Origin: Setomelanomma holmii | Lineage: Eukaryota > Ascomycota > Dothideomycetes > Pleosporales > Phaeosphaeriaceae | Length of the DNA: 64,000 nucleotides | Direction of reading: 5' to 3' | Assembly (NCBI GenBank): GCA_010015745.1 | Contig: ML978174.1 | Location: forward strand, 186,001-250,000 | Shown here: piece after piece, positions 22,556 to 32,891 of the stretch | Position numbering within the stretch: the first letter of the stretch is position 1 | How the letters are laid out: the number at the start of each line of letters is the position of its first letter | The notes under the pieces: model-generated | Database searches by the model: none | The model's input: only the letters and a program-made list of their open reading frames with translations | Told to the model about the DNA's origin: nothing | Translations under genes and position numbers: made by a program

Positions 22556-23235
22556 TGTCGAGGATAACTTGAGAAACGTTGGTACCTTTGGAGGTGTAAC
22601 CTGTGCAACTGCTGAGGTGAGGACTCAGGAGCTTGTGGGTGCGCTATAAAGGTGCAGCCTAGGGCACAGCCACCGCCACAGCAACATGGGTCAAAGGTCA
22701 AGCAGCTGAGTCTCGCCACGTCATCCTCCGAATTGCAGAAGCCTATTGTGAGGAGACTCGCAAGAAGGTTATGAGCGACTGGCATCCAGACACACTGAGC
22801 AGTGAGCTATTTGGACAGAAGCCTTACGCTGGAATATCAAAATGATTGTTGTGAAGCATATCTCTCTGCTCATGAAGTTGGACAAACCAGAGCCTTGCCG
22901 AGTACACAGCGTATGTTTCGAAGGACATATCGACACGTGGTTAGAGACGCTATAGCCATCGGTGTAGTTATTCCTGCTGACCACAGCGTAAATGCTTCCA
23001 GCCACTCTCCATACAGCGATCCAATGGATGCCAGTCAGTAAGCGAGCATGCAGCATTGTTGCGTAGTCTTATAGGTTAGGACAGACACACCGGCAGGTAA
23101 GCAGCCCATCGCAGTAGAGCAGGCAGATATGCCCAGATCCCGCGTTGCGGCATCAGGCTGAACTTGTGCCCCTCACATCACAAGAGGTGGGATGTCCCAT
23201 TACCTTGGCCGGCTCTCCTATAAGGCAAACTTAAC
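22556..23235. other. Divergent intergenic region
   Basis: About 680 nt between the 5' ends of the HET pseudogene and the modular Cys/His gene. A minus-strand frame at 22534-22785 is Cys-rich but has no family pattern. It should hold both promoters. Confidence 0.4.
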
Positions 23236-24553
23236 ATGGGTGAGGATTTCGAATACATCGAAGACCGCCATCATCTGCTCAATGACTTTGGTGAATTGGT
23301 CGAGCGCAATCCGGCTCCTGCGTATGTGACTGGATACCAATGGGATGGATGCAGACAATGGATATTGCATCGAGAGAATGTCCATTCCGACTATTGTGCT
23401 GTTCATGAGTTGACTCCAGTGATTCCGCAAGACATTCTGCGCAGCCAGCTAAGGATCGAGCAGATACATGCCGGGCTGATGCTGGGTTATGTGTCGCAGC
23501 TGTGATGGAAGAGGGCGCATATTGCTGCAGACAACGTGAGTCCATCATACTGCCCCTCTCAGAATTCGGTCATTGCTTGTATGCTAATGCCAATAGATAA
23601 ATGCCTCAAAGACTTCTGCAAAGAAGATGCTGCTCCACCTAGTAACTTCTGCCAGGGATATCGTTCGTCTTTCAAGGCCTTTCACTAACAAGAAATCATG
23701 CTGAACATCTCTCATCAGATCGATGCCACTACAACGATTCTGTTTCCCGAGAACCAGATCTTGGTTGCGTCAACGAAGCTGTTGCGAGCCTCGGCATTTT
23801 CTGCTGGAAACGTGGGGGCTCTAGACTCAATCACTTCACTAGACAGACGAAACTAAGACAATCAGATAACAAGTGTTCATGGACGTATTGCGGCCAGCAA
23901 AGGTGGCCAAACAGCACGTTGTGGTGCCCAAAGCGTAAGCAGTCTAGTTCTATGGCCTTTGGTTGATCCTGCGCTGATCGACGCTTCCCTAGACCGATGT
24001 AAGAACGTGTACATAGGGGTAAGCTCATGGCATGACGAGCCCATCCAGCAAGAGTCCAATTATGCTATCTGGGGCAAGTTTTGTGGAGGCTGTGTGGAAA
24101 GTTCGTTGATCCCACCGCTGTGCGATAGATCTTATGAATCTCATTATCCGCGAACAGACATGTGCAAGAGTTGCGCCAGTCCTAGATGCACCGGAAGCAT
24201 GTGGTGCTTCATCCGTAAGCATACTTTTTACTCTGCCTCATTTTCACGCAGCTTTCACTGATCGCTTTGCAGATAAGTGTCGCGGCAACAACGGACACTG
24301 CGTCGAGGAGGCTGTAAGGCTAAGCCACGGTGCACGTACACTGACCGCTTTGAACTTCTGCGAACATCGTAAGCCAAATCTATTCGACACAGAACATGTA
24401 GTGGCTGATGCTAGGCTACAGACCGGTGTTTTGCGAAGCATGCATGCAATCGCGAGCGTGTAAACCAGGAGGGTTGCCAGAAACGTGAGTGCTGCTGGTC
24501 CAATTTCAGATATTTGTGAGCTGAAGAACGATGACATAGACTCAAACTATTAG
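23236..24553 (+). CDS. Modular Cys/His-rich protein, ten small exons, function unknown
   Basis: Not recognised by name. My exon model: 23236-23404, 23464-23535, 23597-23662, 23719-23811, 23866-23934, 23993-24091, 24158-24214, 24273-24368, 24422-24484, 24540-24553; total 798 nt, 265 aa, no internal stop. Exon 1 gives MGEDFEYIEDRHHLLNDFGE and ends ..SDYCAV. All nine introns are phase 1 and split the codon that closes a CxxH unit: joined codons give CAVH-TC, CRQH-KC, CQGYH-RC, CWKH-NKC, CPKH-RC, CGGY-MC, CFIH-KC, CEHH-RC and CQKH-SNY stop. Each internal exon thus carries one H-x-C...C...C-x2 module, suggestive of repeated zinc sites. Intron 1 begins ATGAGT instead of GTGAGT; donors gttcgt, gtgggg and gtgtgg are also weak, and one module has Tyr (TAC) where the others have His. 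The gene may be freshly damaged. Confidence 0.7.
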
Positions 24554-27500
24554 CGGGCACCTATCGCATCGTCAGTCCTGGGAGAGAGCGTTGAAGCAGA
24601 CCAACGTCCTTTGCTCTGTTTCGAGACACGTACCACGGTTTGATAAATCGCGGATGCTTTGAAGCCAAATCACTTTCTAGCTGTAACTGCATCTCTTGCT
24701 TGAGAGATTTCTGCAATGATAATGTTACTTGCCTTCTTCAATGAAAAAACGCTTTGACTGTCAAAGCCATCTCGCATTTAAGCGTCGGTAGTTCCCTTCA
24801 CTACAATGTGCCGTTCACAGCGAGAGAATTGACGTTGAAATGCTGCATGGACTTCCAATGATTTGCTGCGAGAGAGAGGACCATCACGCTTGATCTGTTC
24901 ATCCCAGCTCACAACCGCGTGAATGCTTCCAGGCCTGCAATATTGAGGGTGTTTTAGCGGACTTTGCGCGTAGCATCGTCCGTGCGATATTGCAACATAT
25001 AGATCGGTCGATATTGCGCATCTCTTAGCTAAAATAATCGAGGCGGTGGAATCCTTCTGTGTGTTGTCTCCAATCTCGGCGAGAAAGTCTCGCCGTTGCG
25101 TTGATCCTAGTCTCGAGGGAGCAACCGAACGGATTTCCCGAAACAGATGAGTGGCTCCGCCATCCGCACTGCAGGTCGATCCATACGTGTTCCTGCCCTG
25201 AAGTCTTTGCTTAAAGTGCGGCTACCGCGCGATCGTACACCAGTGTAGAACGTGGATAGTGTCGACAGGGGAGCATCATCTTGCAGTTCCGTGGCGCAAG
25301 TGTGTATACACGCGGGATGTTAGCGATGCAGTGTAAAGTTTACCTGCGCTTAATGCGCAAGTCATTAGTAGCTGCGATTCCGGGTGCACCCTCGCTCGAT
25401 GACCTTGATTTTGGGGCGCCGAGACGTGAGACTCGCCTCGAGGCTATGCACATCCTTCCTCTTTTTGCTGTCATTAGTTTTGAGATGCCTACCATCGGGA
25501 AACACCACTAATTCACTGCGCAAGTCAAGTGACCAGTCGCGATCACTTACACTTGCTTTCGTGCGACCTCGCCTATTTATGCCGAGTCTATGCGCTACGC
25601 ATTGAGGCCCGATCACACAAAGGCCGTCACAGCGGCAAAATTATCCAGGACGCTCCAGACCGATAAAGGAATTTCGCGTGGGAGGTAACGTATTGCTGGA
25701 TGCCCACGTTTTGTAGTGCGGAGAAGGTCCAAAACCTTACACAAGCCACCGGTTCGGAAGGATAGTTCCCTTAGCGCCCGCTGCCGGCTGTTGCGTGCTC
25801 GGTACCCGGCAAGGGGGCAGACTCGGTGATTCAGCCTCACACGAGTGTTTGAGGATTCAAATTTGCTTTTGGAGCCGCACTCGAACCGTGGACGTCTGAC
25901 CCTTCTTCTATGGTCGACCGGGTACGCATGCTTCTCGCCAGTCCCTTAACATCTGGCTATGCATGCTGTGCGCAGTGTTGTATGCACCGCCACCGAGCTT
26001 TCGACGGGCGTAATATCTATTTGCAAATGCTCCACAATCTTAGCGAACAGTAGAGAATAAGCCTAGGTTATAGGAGAACGAGCATGACCAGGCAATGGTC
26101 GGACTGAACTTCAGCACCTCAGCACCTGCAGCCGCACCTGCAATAAGACTGCTTTCGCACTGTTTTCACAGTCTTGATTATGCGACATGCCAGACATGAT
26201 ATTGAAGGAGTACCGCGAGATGCGGAGAATGCCACCGGGGATACGGTTGTGTTTTTGAATGACCGCATATTCGCCGAGCGGGATGAAGGCGACCCTCTCA
26301 GATGGAATGCGTAATGGAACATCCTGGGAACTGCTCGGGGCTCTTGGCTGTAACGGCTGGTGAAGCTATGCATGATGATACACCGCAGCTGCTTCGTCTC
26401 CATCGCTTCCACGATAACAGGCGGACACTAAGGACACGTGCGTCTTCTCTTGTGACACCTGTCGCATGGAAGACCAAAGCTGATAGTACCAAAGCCTCGC
26501 CGATAAGAGTTTTTGACACCTACCAGCAATATACAGGCGCATACACTCAAGTCGTTATCTGAAGCTGTATGCGTGCTGGGGCTCGGTTGAGCAGCCTCCG
26601 AATCATCGGTGTGTCGTTGTAAGCCCACGTTTTCTAATACCTCCCGGAAGGGTGTCGCCAGCTAAAACAAAACTAAGCATTGGGGCTCCGTCGTGTTGCG
26701 GCTGTTATGCGCACGTTCATGACTTCGCAGGGTCTCAGTGACCTGACGCCATAGTTCCACCTCTGGGTCTCCAGTATGCAGTGTCCAGATAGCAAACTTT
26801 CCTAAGATCGCAAGGATGCGCTTGTATGACAACATGAAATGTCGCCAAAAAACTGACGGTAAGGATGACGGAACCGGCGCCAATGCGGTCTCTTCGGTCC
26901 TATTTCATGCGTGCTATTCCCACCCTTGCGTACGGGCCGTCGTCCTTCCTATTCAACACTCTATATGTCAACTCGGCACAACGATCCGCATTGAACATGG
27001 CGTCTTGTGGTTGCGGAATCACAAACCGCAGACATGTGTGCTGCCAGTGCGTGCGGTTCCGCATGCGCCTGTCAAGGAGCGTTCCTAAGGAAGCAGATTG
27101 CTGGGGAAGTGCAGGGTCTCGGCGTTGGCAATCATGTTGTCCGATCAGGCCGATGTCGTGGGCGTCATAGTCAGAAGATAGAGGACCTAAGCTGATGATG
27201 CTCTGTGTGGTGGGAAGTCCGGATCTGATCTGTTGCACACTTCCAGCTGTGGCTGGCATGCGAGCAGGAGGAAGCGATGATGTTCATATCCTGGATCGAC
27301 GAAGTAGGCCTTATGAAGATCATACCTGTCCAAGCCTCGATTTTGAGTTGATTTGATGATTCGAGAGAGTCTCTCGCAGTCGCTGCAAAGCATCATGGTC
27401 GTTTGTGCTCCTATGATAAGTGAGGGCAGTGCGTAATCACACCTCTGAGCGTGCACTCTAGTTGACAACATTTTTGTGAGCATGTGGAGGTTTGCTACCC

Positions 27501-27743
27501 TGTATCAAGTTTTCAGTGAGACTCAAGAGTGTCAGGACGTTGTGAGTGTAAAGTGGGGTTCGATGACAGCACTAAACGCGTCATCACGTGAAATTGCGGA
27601 TGACTAAGCCCCGACGCGTTGAGGTAACAGCTACCGAGCTACCGCGAGTTCGAACAAACTAACATTTGTAGTCGCAATCGCCAACATCGCTACCACCACT
27701 TGGATAGCATCTCTCCACCTACTTCATCAACAAGATCGTGGCG
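24554..27743. other. Gene-poor stretch, possible decayed HET-like fragment
   Basis: About 3.2 kb without a gene I can support. On the minus strand, 27483-27187 reads MLCSDCERLSRIIKS and VDPGYEHHRFLLLACQ, which recalls the N-terminal part of some fungal HET proteins; the next pieces (27259-26900) are in other frames, and no SHCWG core was found. The rest is short frames full of stops. The last 100 nt is the leader of POB3. Confidence 0.35.
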
Positions 27744-29643
27744 ATGTGAGTGCTGAACTCATATTCCGAGAATACGGGCAGGATTGTTGCTAATCATTAC
27801 AGGGAGGCCTTCAACGAAATTTACCTCAACCTCTCGCGGAAGCCTGGCGCAACTCGATTTTCGGACTCTGGCTTTGGCTGGAAGCCCGCAAACGGCGAGA
27901 CCTACACATGCGACCAGGCACAGATCATCTCAGCTCAATGGAGTCGTGCGGCTCGTGGTTATGAAGTCAAGATACTTTCGCGCAACGACGGCGTGATACA
28001 GCTCGATGGCTTCAAGCCTGACGACTTTGAGCGGGTGGCAAAGGTGTTCAAGACGTGGTACGGCATCAATTTGGACAATCGGGAGCACGCGCTGCGCGGC
28101 TGGAACTGGGGCAAAGCCGACTTTGGCAAGGCCGAACTCACCTTCAATGTCGCAAACCGCCCCGCCTTCGAAGTTCCCTACACCGAGGTGTCAAACACCA
28201 ATCTTGCGGGTAAGAACGAGGTCGCTATAGACTTCTCACTGCCCGCAGACGGCGATGCTGGCGCGAACGGACATCTAGGAGGCGCCAAGTTCAGAGGCAA
28301 GAAGTCCGCAGGCGCACGAGATCAGCTGGTCGAGATGCGCTTTTACATTCCCGGCGTCACGACCAAAAAGGAGAGCAAGGAGGAGAACGGCGATGATGCC
28401 TCGGGTGCCGAAGACGGCGACGACGAGGAGCAGAATGCCGCCAACCTCTTCTATGAGACGCTCATGGACAAGGCCGAGATTGGCGAAGTTGCGGGCGACA
28501 CATTCGCAACCTTCCTGGACATCCTGCACTTGACTCCTAGGTTAGTATTCCTCTATGGTTTTAGAAATACTTACTAACATTCTCGCAGAGGTCGATTCGA
28601 CATCGACATGTACGAGAGCTCCTTCCGATTGCGCGGCAAGACGTACGACTACAAGATTCAGTTCGATTCGGTCAAGAAGTTCATGGTGCTTCCGAAGCCC
28701 GACGATATGCATACACTGATCACTATCGGTCTTGATCCTCCTCTACGGCAAGGTCAGACACGCTACCCATTCCTCGTCATGCAGTTCAAGCGCGATGAGG
28801 AAGTCAACCTCGACCTCAACATGAAGGAAGAGCTGCTGGAGTCGAAGTACAAGGACAAACTACAGTCGCACTACGAGGCACCAATCGCCGTGGTTGTGGC
28901 CGATATCTTCAGAGGATTGAGCGGCAAGCGCGTCACGCGCCCATCTCGCGACTTTATCAGCCATCACGAGCAATCTGGCGTGAAGTGCTCTATCAAGGCC
29001 AATGAGGGGCACCTGTTTTGTCTCGATAAAGCGTTCATGTTCATTCCCAAACCGGCGACGTATATCAGCATGGACAATATCGCCTCGGTAACCATGTCTC
29101 GTGTCGGTGGCGCTATGGCGGCAAGTCGTACTTTCGATATCACCTTCACAATGAAGGGAGGGATGGCTGAGCATCAGTTCTCCAACATTAATCGGTAAGT
29201 GCCAAGTGATGATCCTGGGATCGTGCATAGCTAAGACTCGACGACAGTGAGGAGCAACAGCCACTCGAGAACTTCTTCCGCGCTAAAGGCATCAAGACGA
29301 AGAACGAAATGGCAGATGACGTAAGTGCCCACCCGAGACTCCATAAAATCCAGCTAACAAGTAATTCAAGTCAGGAGCAATACTTGCGGCCGCGCTTCAA
29401 GACGAGGATCTCGCTTCTAGCGACGATGGAGCCCCAGCCAATCGCGGCAGCGCTGACGAGGACGACGAAAGTATTGATGAAGACTTTCAGGCCGACTCTG
29501 AGTCTGAAGTGGGTGAAGAGTTCGACTCGGACCACCAAAGCAGTGGCTCAGACAGCGATGCTGAAATGGGTGACGCGGACAGTGATGCTGCTGAAGCGGC
29601 AGTGCCAGAACGTCCGAAGAAGAAACAGAAAACCGCGAAATAA
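27744..29643 (+). CDS. POB3: FACT complex subunit POB3 (SSRP1 homologue)
   Basis: Five coding exons: 27744-27745, 27803-28540, 28589-29194, 29248-29320, 29371-29643; 563 aa. The start codon is split: exon 1 ends in AT before donor gtgagt and exon 2 starts with G, giving ATG GAG GCC. Sequence landmarks: FNEIYLNLSRKPGATRF at the N-terminus, the SSRP1/POB3 core YESSFRLRGKTYDYKIQFDS, the Rtt106-like PH part SGVKCSIKANEGHLFCLDKA and FTMKGGMAEHQFSNI, and a C-terminal acidic tail ending PKKKQKTAK. As in other fungal Pob3, there is no HMG box. With Spt16 it forms FACT, which disassembles and rebuilds nucleosomes during transcription and replication in the nucleus. Donors are gtgagt, gttagt, gtaagt and gtaagt. 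Confidence 0.96.
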
Positions 29644-30536
29644 TGGCACCGACGGCCACATGCGAGTTTGGTATGATCTTGGCGGAGCTCCTCACGTCCT
29701 GGCGGTGTGAAATCCGGATTTTGCATTGCGGAAGCCATCCCGTGGTTCACCCGATGCTTCCTGCCAACGTTTTGCTGTACAACATTTCCATGCGTGTGCG
29801 TTTCTTCATTCTTCCGCTGCTGACACGCAAGACGCGCCGTACGTCCTATACAGAGATTACGGAAGCGTCCCCGGTAAGGTCGAAGGGTTTGTGCCACCAC
29901 GACTTAGCGGGGTGTCAGGAACGATCAATTCGGATCTGTGCCAGGGTGTAGGAAAGCTGCTCCATACAAGCATTAGATCATTCCAACGGGCCGACTAGCG
30001 CTCATACGCGAATGCAGCCCCTAGGAGAAAACAGTGCCAACTAGCGGCCTTTGTTCCGAGCTAGCTCTACGTGTGTGCGGCCTCTGAAAAGTGATGTGTA
30101 GCTGCACCTCGGTCATGAGTCGGCGTAAAACGTTGACATGGATGCGTGACGCGCCTTCACACGAATTGGCACACGGGCCCGCAGCCCATCATAGCTGCCC
30201 GTTCACACCGAAGTTAGTGCTTTTTCTACCCCAGCTCCAGATCGAGCACCATTGCGACTCAGCTCAACGCGAAGCTAGAGCAAGGAAAAAGCCTCTCGCC
30301 GACTCTCACAGGACCTGCTTAGATTGTGACGGTGGATCCGCGCTGGTGCGAACCATGCTAGACCCCGCTTCCAGCCAATATTATTGATCCTTTTGCACAC
30401 CCACCGTTATGCTGATATAGATATAGCACAGCGCTCCCGACTCGGGTGGGTGTTCCTTCATACCCACAACGCTTTGTCACGAGATCGCTAACTTTGAAGT
30501 TCCCGAAGAGACCCATATAAATCGAACCACCTCGAC
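29644..30536. other. Intergenic, no gene seen
   Basis: About 890 nt between POB3 and the Zn2Cys6 gene. No supported frame. Sequence ccatataaatcg about 25 nt upstream of the regulator's ATG contains a TATA-like core. Confidence 0.45.
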
Positions 30537-32891
30537 ATGCGTTCACGAACCGGATGGCAAGTGGAGCTCTCAGCTCGTAAAGGCACCCTACTAATACTCA
30601 CTGTAGCCTCACCTGCAGACAGCGAAAGCTCAAATGTGACGAGAAGAAGCCCATCTGCTCACAATGTACCAAAGCCTCAAGAGAATGCGTCCCCAGCTCG
30701 GGGATTGTGTTCCGTCATCAACACAATGCCTCCATGAATGGCGATGACTCAGGAGACGAGAACTCGCTGAAGGGGTTTTATGCATACAAAAACACTTTCG
30801 ATGAAGACACAATATGGATGGACATCCCCAGAAATGGTAAGTTCCTCATTCAAATCCTCGTTAAATATGACTTAAGATTAGCAGTGACCTTCATCAATAC
30901 CACAAATCCATATCTGGATCCCTGCACACCAGACTTCGACAACATGTCGGCCAGCTCCATGGACTCACCGGCACCCTTCGAGCCTCGCCCACTACCAACA
31001 TGGCGACAGTCGAGCAACTTCCAGTCACATTCCGGCACCCCATCAAGTATGGCGCCAGATTTCGCTCCAACAAGCATGCCAATGTGCTATACACCTGAGC
31101 TGGAGGCTTTGCCGCCACTTATGCAATCTGCCCCAACTTCTGCAATTGGCACACCAGTCTCACCACCAGACTCACTCTGCAATCGCCGCATACATCCCAT
31201 TATTGATTACTCTGCTCCATCTACACCACCACCAATTGATCCAAGATTGAGCTCTCCATACGACATGCCTCGATCAACTTCAATCGCGAGCTCAAGGAAA
31301 TCAGCTCCTCGATCGGATAGACCTGATTCGCTCATCGAGAAGGACCATGAAATTGCCTTTCTCCTCCGCTGGTTCTCGGAAGGACCGGGCTACTGGATGG
31401 ACCTCTTTGACCTTGGCACGTATTTCGCCTCGTATGTCCCTGTCAAAGCCCGGGAGAATCCGTTGCTCAAGTATGCAGCAGTTGCATGCGCAGCGAAAGC
31501 ACTGGCACGCGTCCAGGGTCGGAAGCCCATCATGGGAGGTAGTGTGACACGTCAGGCTCGGATGGAACTTTACCCTGACGCTTCACTAGTTGACTGGAAG
31601 CACAAGGCTGCAGTATTTTACGACAATGCTGTTTCACTTCTTCTGCAAGCTCTCAAGAATGACCCCAGCTCCACTCCAGACGATTCTGAGTGCGAGCTAC
31701 GACACAAGAATGGTGAAGTCACCAATGGCTTCGATGTCCAGGCTCCCAAGCGGCGCAGGACTTCCAGTAATGCCTCGTTTGTATCAAGCCCTGATGAGCT
31801 ACTCGCTGCTTCGGCGATCCTCTGTGTCTATGAGTTCTTGGACACTTCCGTCTCCGAATGGGCCCAACACCTGAATGGTGCAAAATCTCTCCTCGTGCTT
31901 GCACAGGAACGCATGATGCCTCTACAGATGCCGACACCAGGCTCACCAGTGTCTTCGGCCCAGTACAACTTTATTTCAAAAGCCCGACGAGCAACATTCT
32001 GGAACATTGCGAGACAGGATATGCTAGCAGCCTGCAAGTAGTATTCTCAACACCAGGATGCAAAATGCTGACAGCTCCGCAGTCATCAACAAGACGCACA
32101 CAAGACTCGATACCGAAGACTTCTCTTTGTGGAAAGACGCGGGTCTTCTGCTCGATGACCAAGGTTTCATTCTGCCTAGCAATACCACAGAAAGTGGGTA
32201 TCCCGAAGAAGGCGAGAGCATGATGCGCGAAGATCTGATCTGCAATGCTCTTGTCTGGCTGATGGCCAAGCTTGTCAACTTCATGGCCGCAGGCGACGAC
32301 ATCGGCACTAACGGCCTAAATATTTCCTGGGCTGGGGTCACGCAACGCACCCTCCTCGACTACTGGTGGAATCTGCGAAAGCAGTTCGAGGTTTGGCATG
32401 ATGGCCTGCCGATCGCATTCAAACCTTCCGCCAGGGTGGAACCTTCGCGGACCCCGGGACGACTCCTCAAGAGCGACAACGAGTCCATGTTCACCGAGGT
32501 ATGGTACAGCATACCAATGTGTGCTTCGACCATGCAAACCTACCATATGAGCCAGATTCTGCTCTACATGAACAAGCCACATGAGTCCACGCAAGGTCGC
32601 AGTACAGTATGCGCACGTATGAACTCGTATCAGTCAGTCCTAGCTGCCTGCCAGAAGCACAGCCGCGAGATCGTTGGTATCTCACTTGCCCGATCAGACA
32701 AGGCAGTCCGCATTCACTCAGTCCAGCCCCTCTTCACAGCTGGTCAGTGTCTGAGCGACGTTCGAGAGCGCCAAGTCGTTCTCTCGCTCCTTCACGACGT
32801 CGAGGCAGACATTGGCTGGGCGACTGACTACAGGGTGCGGCAACTAGTCGAACAGTGGCAACGGGAAGAACAGGAGGCCATGGTTCCATGA
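30537..32891 (+). CDS. Zn2Cys6 transcription factor with fungal-specific regulatory domain
   Basis: Four exons: 30537-30556, 30607-30836, 30882-32033, 32083-32891; 736 aa. The N-terminus MRSRTGCLTCRQRKLKCDEK continues to a full binuclear cluster with Cys at 7, 10, 16, 23, 26 and 33 (CX2CX6CX6CX2CX6C). Introns 1 and 3 start with gcaagt, so both are GC-AG introns; intron 1 splits the codon of Cys 7, and intron 3 joins QDMLAA to FINKTHTRLDTEDFSLW. Both splices are needed for an intact family sequence. Intron 2 (45 nt, gtaagt) has no stop and is a multiple of three, so retention would keep the frame. The C-terminal two thirds match the fungal_trans_2 region of ARCA/Acr-2-like regulators. It probably binds CGG-type sites in the nucleus; target genes are unknown. 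Confidence 0.93.

Noticed and set aside
26428..26628. Zn2Cys6-like string CDRCHKRRRTC
   Set aside because: Isolated match at the end of a short frame, without the remaining cysteines or a regulatory domain.
27187..27483. HET-like N-terminal fragment on the minus strand
   Set aside because: Weak resemblance only, and no SHCWG core or later HET motifs in any frame downstream.
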